Source of the DNA: Williamsia limnetica | GTDB taxonomy: Bacteria; Actinomycetota; Actinomycetes; Mycobacteriales; Mycobacteriaceae | Assembly (NCBI RefSeq): GCF_003217475.1 | Contig: NZ_QJSP01000007.1 | Location: 124,001 to 188,000 of the forward strand | Length of the DNA stretch: 64,000 bases | Direction: 5' to 3' | Part shown: piece after piece, positions 1 through 7,831 of the stretch | Layout: every line of letters begins with the position of its first letter | Position numbering within the stretch: position 1 is the stretch's first letter | The notes under the pieces: generated by a model | What the model was told of the DNA's origin: nothing | Seen by the model: only the letters and a program-made list of their open reading frames with translations | Database searches by the model: none | Translations under genes and position numbers: made by a program

Positions 1-390
1 GCCACTCAAGACATCCCGATCGACGGCACGCGAGGGATCACCGCCCTGGTCGGCGATTCGTTCTTCATCGCCACCAAAGCGCGGAACATGCGGCGGATCA
101 TCGGCACCGAGCTCGGAGAGGCCGAGCACGGCGTCGTGTTCAGCGTCCCGCACCGGCACCTGCTCATGGTCCATCCCGTCACCAACCTCCAGTCCACCCT
201 CGCGGTGAAGGAAATGGTCGGCTTCACGCTCGGACAGGTCGCCGAGGCCCCTGGCGGCAACATCAGCCCGCACACCTACTTCTGGTACGGCGATCGAGTC
301 CAGCAGATCACCCACCTCGACCCCGATGAGAACGCGATCGTCATCGAGAGCCAGGGCATGTTCGGCGACGCCCTCGCCCTGTTCAGCTGA
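1..390 (+). CDS. 3' part of an unidentified protein (5' end outside window)
   Basis: An open frame runs from the first base without a stop and ends at TGA 388-390, giving the last 129 residues of a longer protein. The first methionine inside the window is at 88, but the frame is open upstream of it, so the true start lies outside. The piece looks globular, with no membrane segment or cysteine motif. It contains PHRHLLMVHPV and an aromatic stretch HTYFWYG, which could be read as the end of a soluble enzyme or sensor domain. I do not recognise the family. It is convergent with holB, 89 bases away. Confidence 0.55.
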   Translation, partial: ATQDIPIDGTRGITALVGDSFFIATKARNMRRIIGTELGEAEHGVVFSVPHRHLLMVHPVTNLQSTLAVKEMVGFTLGQVAEAPGGNISPHTYFWYGDRVQQITHLDPDENAIVIESQGMFGDALALFS

Positions 391-479
391 CCCGGCCCGA
401 CTTCCCAACCCGCGCACGCGTTGGTGCCTCGCGCATCGGTTTGATCAAGTGCGCGACGCACCAGACGATGCGCGAGCCG

Positions 480-1724
480 TCAGTGGCGCAGCGCCAGGCC
501 GATCTCGGCCACCATCGCGTCGACCGCGAACTTGGGCTTGACGTTGAAACCCAGCGCCTCTCGACACTGCAGGACCGCCTCCACGCACGCCAGCAGCTCC
601 TCGGGGCGTGCGTAGCCGGCCATGGCGACGGTCTGCTCCGACATGTCCGGGTGCATCGCGGCCACCGGTGATCCGAAGGACGCCGCCAGCGCGTCGCGGA
701 ACAGCGCGGCGAGGTCGACCAGAGCCCGATCGAGCAGGTCGCGACCTGTCCGCGTCTCCCTGGATTTCTGACGCCGCTCGAGTTCTTTGAGGATGCCCGC
801 CGACCCACGGAGCGCCCCGGCCGCACCCTTGCCGGTACCTCCGGCACCCAGGGAGGTCCGCATCTCCTCGGTCTCGGCTTCGTCGAGTCGTGCGCTGATC
901 GCCTTCGCCGCATCGGTGGCGGTCTTGACCAACGCCTCGGCGGCCGCGTATGCCGTGGCATCCCGGGTGGCGGCTCGCGCGATCCCCAGGGCCTGCTTAC
1001 GTTGCTCCCGCGATTCCTCATCCGTGGCCAGGCGTCGCGCGCGGCCGACATGGCCGCCGCAGACCGAGGCCGCCCAACGGGCCATCTCAGGGTCGATGCC
1101 GTCATTGCCGACCAGGACGTCGGCGATCGCAGAGACCGAGGGCATCGTCAGTGCCACATGGCGGCATCGCGACCGCAGGGTCACCGCGATGTCCTCGGGG
1201 TCCACACTCGGCGCACACAAGAGGAACACGGTCCGTGGAGGTGGCTCCTCGACCGCCTTGAGCAAAGCGTTGGCCGCGCCCTCGGTCAGCCGGTCGGCAT
1301 CTTCGATGACCACGACCTGCCAACGCCCCACGCTGGGGCGGCGGGCGGCCGTCTGTACGACTGCGCGCATCTCCTTGACCGAGATGGACAGCCCTTGCGG
1401 CACGATTCGTCGTACATCGGAGTGCGTGCCGGCCATCACCGTGGTGCAGGCGTGGCAGCGGCCGCATCCGGGAGTATCTGCCACCTCGCACTGCAGGGCT
1501 GCCGCGAAACACTGGGCCGCCACCGAACGCCCCGAGCCGGGCGGGCCGGTGAACAGCCAGGCGTGCGTCATCGCCGAGGAGCCGTGCCTGGGGCCGTCGT
1601 CGGGCGGCCCGCCGTGAGCCTCCAGATCACGCGAGGCGGCCAAATGAGCTGCGGCGACGGACGCGACTGTGAGTTCTCCCACCACATCCGGCTGGCCGAC
1701 CAGTCGATCGAACACTGTTGTCAC
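480..1724 (-). CDS. holB: DNA polymerase III subunit delta' (clamp-loader ATPase)
   Basis: This 414-residue AAA+ protein of the clamp loader helps place the beta sliding clamp on primed DNA. Walker A is GPPGSGRS at residues 60-67. A zinc-binding set follows at Cys79, Cys87, Cys90 and Cys93 (CGRCHAC), then the Walker B region VVVIEDAD and the sensor segment ALLKAVEEPP, with LRSRCRH as the SRC motif. The glycine-serine-arginine-serine P-loop has Arg where ATP-hydrolysing subunits have Lys. This is usual for delta' proteins, which structure the complex rather than hydrolyse ATP. The start is GTG at 1724. It is divergent from the adenylate cyclase, as Rv3644c/Rv3645 are in mycobacteria. Confidence 0.93.
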   Translation of the reverse strand: MTTVFDRLVGQPDVVGELTVASVAAAHLAASRDLEAHGGPPDDGPRHGSSAMTHAWLFTGPPGSGRSVAAQCFAAALQCEVADTPGCGRCHACTTVMAGTHSDVRRIVPQGLSISVKEMRAVVQTAARRPSVGRWQVVVIEDADRLTEGAANALLKAVEEPPPRTVFLLCAPSVDPEDIAVTLRSRCRHVALTMPSVSAIADVLVGNDGIDPEMARWAASVCGGHVGRARRLATDEESREQRKQALGIARAATRDATAYAAAEALVKTATDAAKAISARLDEAETEEMRTSLGAGGTGKGAAGALRGSAGILKELERRQKSRETRTGRDLLDRALVDLAALFRDALAASFGSPVAAMHPDMSEQTVAMAGYARPEELLACVEAVLQCREALGFNVKPKFAVDAMVAEIGLALRH

Positions 1725-1793
1725 AGGTCAAGCCTATCTGCACGCTCGGACAGCCGTGTTTAACTCTTGCAAGCAGGCAGCTACCGTATTCAC

Positions 1794-3335
1794 GTGGTCG
1801 AGAGACAGTCGCAACTACAGCGCGCATGGCACTTGTTGCGCTGGCTGGTGCGCACTCCATGGCCGGTACTGGCTCTGGACATGCTCCGCGCGAACGTGGC
1901 CGGGGCGCTCTTCACCTTCGCCTTCCTCCGTTTCGGCCTGCCCGCGCAGACTTCGGTCAGCCTGTCGGAGATCAGCGGGGTCGGACAGCTCATCTTCGTG
2001 CTGTACCTGATCATCGCAGGCATCGTGAGCGCTTACGCCACCATCCGGCTCTCGCTACCGGTGCTGGTCTGGCATCGCCGACGATCACGCCTGGACAACG
2101 AGAGCGCGCGGCGCCGGGCCCTGAGATTGCCGCTGCTGCTGATGATCGTCCACGGCGCCCTCTGGCTGGTCGGCGGCGCAGTGTTCTCGCTGTTGAGCCT
2201 GTCCCAGTCGGGCCGTACCGCCCTGGTCGTCGCGCTGGGATCGTTCGTCGGCGCGCTCGTGACGTCCGTCCTCGGGTACATGCAGTCCGAGAAGGTGCTG
2301 CGGCCGATCACGGTGGCGGCGATGGCCAACAATCCGGAGGACGCGACCGCACCCAGCGTCACCCAACGCATCATCCTGTTCTGGGTGATCAGCGTGGCCG
2401 CGCCGCTGGCCGTGATCATCGCCCTGGTCGTCGGGCAGCAGATCGGCGTCATCGACACAGATGCCGCCGGACTACAGCGCCCCATCCTGTGGATGGCGGG
2501 TGCTGCGTTGGCGTTCGGATCGATCGGGCTGATCCGGTTGGTCTCGGCCATCGCCGATCCCATCAAACAACTCCGGCTGGCGCAGCACGAGGTGCGCGAG
2601 GGCAACCTCGACACCTCCGTCCGCATCTACGACGGCAGTGATCTGGGCCTGCTGCAGGCCGGGTTCAACGAGATGGTCGCCGACGTGCGCGAACGTCAAC
2701 AGCTGCGCAACCTGTTCGGCCGCTATGTGGGTGAGGACGTGGCCCGTCGAGCCATCGAGATCGGCACCGAACTCGGCGGTGAGGAACGCTACGTCGGGGT
2801 GCTGTTCGTCGACATCGTCGGCTCGACACGCCTCGCCGTCAACCGACCGCCGCGCGACGTGGTGAACCTGCTCAACGAGTTCTTCCGGGTGATCGTCGAC
2901 GTGGTCGGCAGGCACGGCGGCTTCGTCAACAAGTTCCAGGGCGACGCGGCGCTCGCCATCTTCGGTGCCCCACTCGACCAGAAGGACTTCGCGGGGCAGG
3001 CCCTCGCCGCCGCGCGAACGCTGCGTCAAGAACTCGACGCCGCACTCGGCGACACCGACGTCGGCATCGGGGTATCGGCGGGCAAGGCCATCGCCGGCCA
3101 TATCGGGTCGCAACAGCGCCTCGAATACACCGTCATCGGCGACCCGGTCAACGAGGCGGCCCGGCTGACCGACCTGGCCAAGTTCGAGCCGAGCCGCGTG
3201 CTCGGATCGGCCCGCGCGGTGTACCTGGCATCATCCGAAGAAGCTGCGCACTGGGACATCGGTGAAGGCATCGAGCTACGGGGCCGGGGCATCGAGACCC
3301 GACTGGCCAGACCGAACTACGAGGTCGAGGTCTGA
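1794..3335 (+). CDS. membrane class III adenylate cyclase with HAMP domain
   Basis: It makes cAMP from ATP at the inner face of the membrane. About six hydrophobic segments fill the first 250 residues, followed by a HAMP segment (SAIADPIKQLRLAQHEVREG) and a C-terminal catalytic domain. Counted from the chosen start, the metal-binding aspartates are in FVDIVGST (about Asp340) and KFQGDAALAIFG (about Asp384, with adenine-selecting Lys380). IGDPVNEAARL supplies the second adenine-recognition Asp and the transition-state Asn and Arg. The frame is open back to TTG 1767. GTG 1794 is preferred because TACCGT at 1782-1787 sits six bases upstream, a good -10 for a leaderless message. It is the counterpart of M. 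tuberculosis Rv3645. With CRP encoded at 29444, the window holds both ends of a cAMP signalling path. Confidence 0.93.
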   Translation: MVERQSQLQRAWHLLRWLVRTPWPVLALDMLRANVAGALFTFAFLRFGLPAQTSVSLSEISGVGQLIFVLYLIIAGIVSAYATIRLSLPVLVWHRRRSRLDNESARRRALRLPLLLMIVHGALWLVGGAVFSLLSLSQSGRTALVVALGSFVGALVTSVLGYMQSEKVLRPITVAAMANNPEDATAPSVTQRIILFWVISVAAPLAVIIALVVGQQIGVIDTDAAGLQRPILWMAGAALAFGSIGLIRLVSAIADPIKQLRLAQHEVREGNLDTSVRIYDGSDLGLLQAGFNEMVADVRERQQLRNLFGRYVGEDVARRAIEIGTELGGEERYVGVLFVDIVGSTRLAVNRPPRDVVNLLNEFFRVIVDVVGRHGGFVNKFQGDAALAIFGAPLDQKDFAGQALAAARTLRQELDAALGDTDVGIGVSAGKAIAGHIGSQQRLEYTVIGDPVNEAARLTDLAKFEPSRVLGSARAVYLASSEEAAHWDIGEGIELRGRGIETRLARPNYEVEV

Positions 3336-3365
3336 CGGGCGGACCCCGTCGCACACCCAGTCGTT

Positions 3366-3405
3366 GCAGGCAAAACCGCGTGTTGCTGCACCTGGTTCTG
3401 CCTGC
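3366..3405. terminator. bidirectional hairpin between cyclase and topA
   Basis: The arms GCAGGCAAAACC (3366-3377) and GGTTCTGCCTGC (3394-3405) pair over 12 positions with one mismatch. The hairpin lies between the convergent stops at 3335 and 3435, so it can serve both genes. No long U-run follows, as is common in actinobacterial terminators. Confidence 0.6.
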
Positions 3406-3434
3406 TCGGGCTGGGTTTGTAGACCGCCGGTGAC

Positions 3435-6400
3435 CTAGTCGGTCGACTTCTTCGGCGGGCTCTTCCTCGCGGCCGTCTTCTTGGCAGTCGTCTTCTTGGC
3501 GGCGGCCTTCTTCGCAGGAGCCTTCTTGGCCGCGGTCTTCTTGGCAGCCGCTTTCTTCGCCGGAGCCTTCTTCGCTGCCTTCTTCGCCGACTTCTTGGCG
3601 GGACCACGAGCACGCCGGTCCGCGAGCAACTCCGACGCACGTTCGTCGGTGATCGACGCGACGTCGTCATCCTTGCGGAGGCTGGCGTTGGTCTCGCCGT
3701 CGGTGACGTACGGACCGAAGCGGCCGTCCTTGATGACCATCGGCGCTTCCGAGACCGGGTCCTTGCCCAGCTCCCGCAGCGGCGGTGCAGCGGCCGCGCG
3801 ACCGCGACGCTTGGGCTCGGAGTAGATCTTGAGCGCTTCTTCGAGGGTGATGTCGAAGATCTGATCCTCGCTGGTCAGCGACCGGGAGTCGGTGCCGCGC
3901 TTGAGGTACGGACCGTACCGGCCGTTCTGGGCGGTGATCTCCTGGCCCTCGGCGTCCTGGCCGACGATCCGGGGCAGCGACAGCAGCTTCAGCGCATCCT
4001 CGAGGGTGACCGAACCGATCTCCATCGACTTGAACAACGACCCCGTGCGCGGCTTCGGTCCTGCCTTCTTGGCAGCCTTCTTCGCGGTCTTCTTGGCCGT
4101 TGCCTTCTTGGTCGCCGTCGCGGTTCCACCGCCGCCGGAGGGAGCGTCCAGCGGGGTCGCACCGTCGTCGAGCGGGGTGGGCGCCGGAGGCGGGGCGAGT
4201 GCTGGCGACGACGCGTCGTCGTCACCATCGTCTTCGGGATCAGGCAGGATTTCGGTCACGTACGGACCGAAACGGCCTTCCTTGGCCACGATCTCGTTGC
4301 CCGAGAGCGGGTCGACACCGAGGGTTCGGCCTTCCTGCGGGGTGCTGAAGAGCTTCTCGGCGAGTTCGAGCGTCAGCTCGTCCGGGGTGATGTCGTCGGG
4401 CAGATTGGCGCGTTGCGACTCGGGCTCGCCGCCGCCCTCAGGGGTGACGGTGCGTTCGAGGTACGGCCCGAACCGGCCGACGCGTACGTACACGGGCCTG
4501 CCCTGATCGTCGTCGAACAGGCGGATCGAGTTGACCGTGCGCGCGTCGATCTCTTCGAGATTGATGCCGACCAGCTTCTTCAGACCGGTCGCGGCCTGCC
4601 CCTCGGCACCTTCTTGCCCGAAGTAGAACTGCGTCAGCCAGTTGGTGCGATTCTCCGCACCGCTGGCGATCTGGTCGAGATCGTCTTCCAGCGACGCGGT
4701 GAAGTCGTAGTCGACGAGCCGTTTGAAGTAGGCCTCGAGCAGGCCGACGACGGCGAACGCGATCCAGGACGGCACGAGCGCCGACCCCTTCTTGTGCACG
4801 TATCCGCGGTCTTGGATGGTGCCGATGATCGACGCGTACGTCGACGGGCGTCCGATCCCCAGCTCCTCCAGCGTCTTGACCAGCGATGCCTCGGTGTACC
4901 GGGCAGGCGGGTTGGTGGTGTGCCCGTCAGGACGTAGTTCGGTGGCCGTGAGTGCCTGGCCCTGGACGAGGTTCGGGAGGCGACTCTCGGCGTCGTCGGC
5001 GGTGCCACCGGCCTGCTCGTCGACGGTCTCGACGTACGCGGACAAAAATCCGGGGAACGTGATGGTACGACCGGAGGCGGCGAAGGTGCAGGTCTCCCCC
5101 GTCCGTGCGTTTCCGGTGATCCGCAAACTCATCGTGGTGCCCCGGGCGTCGGCCATCTGCGAGGCGACGGTCCGCTGCCAGATCAGCTCATAGAGCCGGA
5201 ACTCGTCGGTCTGCAGTGCAGACGCGACCTCACCCGGGGTCCGGAACGACTCACCGGCCGGCCGGATGGCCTCGTGGGCCTCCTGAGCGTTCTTGACCTT
5301 GCGGGTGTACTGCCGCGGCGTCGGATGGACGAAGTTCGCGCCATAGAGATCACGGGCCTGGTTACGGGCCGCCGTGATGGCCGACTCCGACAGCGTCGTC
5401 GAGTCGGTACGCATGTAGGTGATGTAACCGTTTTCGTACAGCCGCTGCGCGACCCTCATCGTCCGGTCAGAGGTGAACCGCAATTTGCGGCCTGCCTCCT
5501 GCTGCAGCGTGGAGGTCATGAATGGGGCATACGGCTTGCGGGTGTACGGCTTTTCTTCGACCGAGGACACCGACATGGAAGCGCCTTGCAGGCCTCCGGC
5601 CAGGGCGACCGCGCGGTTCTCGTCGAGGATGACCACGCCGTCGGCCTTCTTCAGGCCGCCGACCGAGTCGAAGTCGCGGCCACTGGCCACGCGGTCGCCG
5701 TCGACGCTGACCAGGCGGGCACCGAAGCTGCGCGGTGTCGCCTCTGCGCCGGCGTCCAGTGTTGCTGCGATGTCCCAGTAGCTCGCCGACCGGAACGCCA
5801 TCCGCTCGCGTTCGCGCTCGACGATGATGCGGGTGGCCACCGACTGCACACGGCCGGCCGACAGCTTCGGCATGACCTTTTTCCACAGGACGGGCGACAC
5901 CTCGTACCCGTACAAGCGGTCGAGGATGCGGCGCGTCTCCTGGGCGTCGACGAGGTCTTCGTCGAGGTCCCGGGGGTCTTCTGCCGCTGCCCGGATCGCC
6001 GATTCGGTGATCTCGTGGAACACCATCCGCTTGACCGGGATCTTGGGTTTGAGGGTGTCGAGCAGGTGCCACGCGATGGCTTCACCCTCGCGGTCACCGT
6101 CTGTCGCCAGGTAGAGCTCGTCGACGTCTTTGAGCAGCGCCTTGAGCTCGGTCACCGTGGACTTCTTGTCCGGCGACACCACGTAGAGCGGTTCGAAGTT
6201 CTCGTCGACGTTGACGCCGAGTCTCGCCCACGCCTGCCCCTTGTATTTGGCGGGCACGTCCGCGGCGCCGCGCGGCAGGTCACGGATGTGACCGCGCGAT
6301 GACTCCACGATGTAGTTGGGACCGAGATATGTGGAGATCTTGCGGGCCTTGGTCGGGGACTCCACGATCACGAGCCGGCGCACGACACCACCTGTCTTGC

Positions 6401-6440
6401 CGGCTGTAGTACCTGAATCCGCCACCGTCTTTGCCTGCAC
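3435..6440 (-). CDS. topA: DNA topoisomerase I (type IA) with Lys/Ala-rich tail
   Basis: This 1001-residue enzyme relaxes negative supercoils through a transient 5'-phosphotyrosine cut. The Toprim domain begins with RRLVIVESPTKA (Glu27) and carries the acidic triad in TDGDREGEA (Asp114, Asp116, Glu118). The catalytic tyrosine is Tyr342 in GYITYMRTDS. The C-terminal half holds repeated topo-C domains recognised by the recurring RFGPY and GRYGPY motifs. The last 70 or so residues are a strongly basic run of KK and KKA repeats, a DNA-binding tail typical of mycobacterial TopA, which aids processivity. A second Lys/Ala patch lies between topo-C domains near residue 790. The intact length and all catalytic residues indicate a working essential enzyme. 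Confidence 0.97.
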   Translation of the reverse strand: MQAKTVADSGTTAGKTGGVVRRLVIVESPTKARKISTYLGPNYIVESSRGHIRDLPRGAADVPAKYKGQAWARLGVNVDENFEPLYVVSPDKKSTVTELKALLKDVDELYLATDGDREGEAIAWHLLDTLKPKIPVKRMVFHEITESAIRAAAEDPRDLDEDLVDAQETRRILDRLYGYEVSPVLWKKVMPKLSAGRVQSVATRIIVERERERMAFRSASYWDIAATLDAGAEATPRSFGARLVSVDGDRVASGRDFDSVGGLKKADGVVILDENRAVALAGGLQGASMSVSSVEEKPYTRKPYAPFMTSTLQQEAGRKLRFTSDRTMRVAQRLYENGYITYMRTDSTTLSESAITAARNQARDLYGANFVHPTPRQYTRKVKNAQEAHEAIRPAGESFRTPGEVASALQTDEFRLYELIWQRTVASQMADARGTTMSLRITGNARTGETCTFAASGRTITFPGFLSAYVETVDEQAGGTADDAESRLPNLVQGQALTATELRPDGHTTNPPARYTEASLVKTLEELGIGRPSTYASIIGTIQDRGYVHKKGSALVPSWIAFAVVGLLEAYFKRLVDYDFTASLEDDLDQIASGAENRTNWLTQFYFGQEGAEGQAATGLKKLVGINLEEIDARTVNSIRLFDDDQGRPVYVRVGRFGPYLERTVTPEGGGEPESQRANLPDDITPDELTLELAEKLFSTPQEGRTLGVDPLSGNEIVAKEGRFGPYVTEILPDPEDDGDDDASSPALAPPPAPTPLDDGATPLDAPSGGGGTATATKKATAKKTAKKAAKKAGPKPRTGSLFKSMEIGSVTLEDALKLLSLPRIVGQDAEGQEITAQNGRYGPYLKRGTDSRSLTSEDQIFDITLEEALKIYSEPKRRGRAAAAPPLRELGKDPVSEAPMVIKDGRFGPYVTDGETNASLRKDDDVASITDERASELLADRRARGPAKKSAKKAAKKAPAKKAAAKKTAAKKAPAKKAAAKKTTAKKTAARKSPPKKSTD

Positions 6441-6596
6441 CTTTCCATGGGTCTTATGGCCCGTTTGTACCTTATGTATAGCGCTAACGACATCCCCGCA
6501 CCTGATCTGCCACCCGTGAACACCGCCGCAGCGGGGTGCGAACCGCCCATTTGGACAGGTTGTCAGTGCAGTTCAGACACGTTATCGATCACACTG

Positions 6597-7223
6597 TCAA
6601 ATAAATGGCCACTGCAGGGCTGCCCCGGGAATGTCCGGCGCCTCCCCGACCGATTCGATCAGTCGGGTCATGCGCCGCTTCCCCGCGATGCGCAGGGCAG
6701 GGTTCGCACTCCTGGTGCCCACCAGAGTGGGTGCAATACCCGCCCGCATCACCGCGGTCGCGAGCGAACCATGCGAATCCGGAGCGTGGGCGTCGAGCCC
6801 GAGCAGATAGCGGTCGGCGTCACGCTGTCCGGCCGCCATCACCCACAGTCGCAGCGCGCGCGGACTCGGCACCCAGGCGGCGGGCATCGACTTGACCGCG
6901 CCCTTGGTCCACTGGCGGTAGAGATTGTCGAGCACCGGTGTCGACACGGTGCCGACCAGAGGCGAGCCCTCCGACGACAGCGATACCTCGGCGGCCACCC
7001 CGGACCGCTCGATCTCGTCGGCGAGTGCCCGGGCACGCCAATCGTCTGCCACCACGACCGACAGCCGCGCGCCCCGCGGCCCGATGGCCACCTGCCCCGC
7101 GGACGCCAAGATCCCGGCGAGATCGTCCAAGGACGGCTCGTCGGTCTCCGCGGAGAACATGGACAGCTGACCCACGTTGAAACCGTACGGTATCGAGGGC
7201 CGAAAAAGACTCACCCCCGGCAC
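6597..7223 (-). CDS. conserved actinobacterial protein (Rv3647c-like), function unknown
   Basis: A 208-residue soluble protein occupies the conserved slot between topA and cspA. No catalytic motif, signal peptide or membrane segment is visible. The first half has an alternating alpha/beta look (ARLSVVVADDWRARALADEIE, then a strand-rich section). The second half is basic (RIAGKRRMTRL) and ends in the aromatic tail LQWPFI. The fixed position in related genomes argues that it is a real gene. The start is ATG 7223, 57 bases downstream of the cspA stop, so co-transcription with cspA is possible. I assign no function. Confidence 0.75.
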   Translation of the reverse strand: MPGVSLFRPSIPYGFNVGQLSMFSAETDEPSLDDLAGILASAGQVAIGPRGARLSVVVADDWRARALADEIERSGVAAEVSLSSEGSPLVGTVSTPVLDNLYRQWTKGAVKSMPAAWVPSPRALRLWVMAAGQRDADRYLLGLDAHAPDSHGSLATAVMRAGIAPTLVGTRSANPALRIAGKRRMTRLIESVGEAPDIPGAALQWPFI

Positions 7224-7280
7224 CGTGGCTCGGCGCCGGGGGTGAATCCGGAGTTTCGCGTGTGGTGTGGAGGACGAGTC

Positions 7281-7484
7281 CTACAGCCCACGAACGCCGG
7301 TGGCCTGCGGGCCTTTCGTGCCTTGGCCGACCTCGAACTCAACCCGCTGGTTCTCCTCGAGGGTCCGGAAACCGTTTCCCTGGATTTCGGAGTAGTGGAC
7401 GAACACGTCATCCGGTCCATCGTCGGGCGCGATGAAACCGAACCCCTTTTCCGCGTTGAACCACTTCACAGTCCCCTGAGCCAT
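7281..7484 (-). CDS. cspA: cold-shock protein, CspA family
   Basis: This 67-residue single OB-fold RNA/DNA chaperone begins [21 protein letters not shown]1 is KGFGFI and RNP2 is VFVHYSEI, which supply the stacking aromatic residues. The frame extends a further 65 codons upstream, but that part has no domain character. ATG 7484 is preceded by AAAGGAAC as a ribosome-binding site, so the extension is read as untranslated leader. A long leader fits the temperature-responsive leaders known in the family. The 339-base gap to the divergent helicase holds this leader and promoter. Confidence 0.95.
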   Translation of the reverse strand: MAQGTVKWFNAEKGFGFIAPDDGPDDVFVHYSEIQGNGFRTLEENQRVEFEVGQGTKGPQATGVRGL

Positions 7485-7795
7485 GCCTTGTTCCTTTTCT
7501 ATCACCGGTAACGGCGGAGAGTTACCCACGCCGGGCCGGTTCCGACCGCCATACCTACTGGCGCCGCTTGCGAGCACGCCCGCACACCAACCGTCAGTAC
7601 CACGCTCGCAACACGATCTGCGAGAGCCGAGACCACATGCTTGAACCCACCCCCGAGAACTGCGACCATATTCAGTCAATCATGTTCTCGGCGTGCACAA
7701 CAGTGGAGAGTTCAAGTTGATTCAAAACGTCGCCCAGAGCCTGATTGTGGGTCGTGAATGCCGGCCGAACTTCGCTTTGTCACATTTCGCAGGCC

Positions 7796-7831
7796 TAGTA
7801 TTACAGCGTGATGAACTGGACTGATGAATAA
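7796..7831 (+). promoter_or_regulatory. leaderless promoter with a 7-codon upstream ORF overlapping the helicase start
   Basis: TAGTAT at 7796-7801 is a good -10 box. Six bases later GTG 7808 opens a seven-codon frame (VMNWTDE) that stops with TAA at 7829-7831, overlapping the helicase ATG at 7824. The helicase ATG has no Shine-Dalgarno sequence. Translation could therefore begin on the leaderless mini-ORF and restart at the helicase. This is inferred from the sequence layout only. Confidence 0.4.

Noticed and set aside
3435-3640. Low-complexity Lys/Ala-coding repeats at the topA end as a mobile or satellite repeat.
   Set aside because: They are codon-level repeats of the basic C-terminal tail, a known feature of this topoisomerase.
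7485-7679. A 65-residue N-terminal extension of the cold-shock protein.
   Set aside because: It has no conserved pattern and a good ribosome-binding site precedes the internal ATG; it is better read as a leader.
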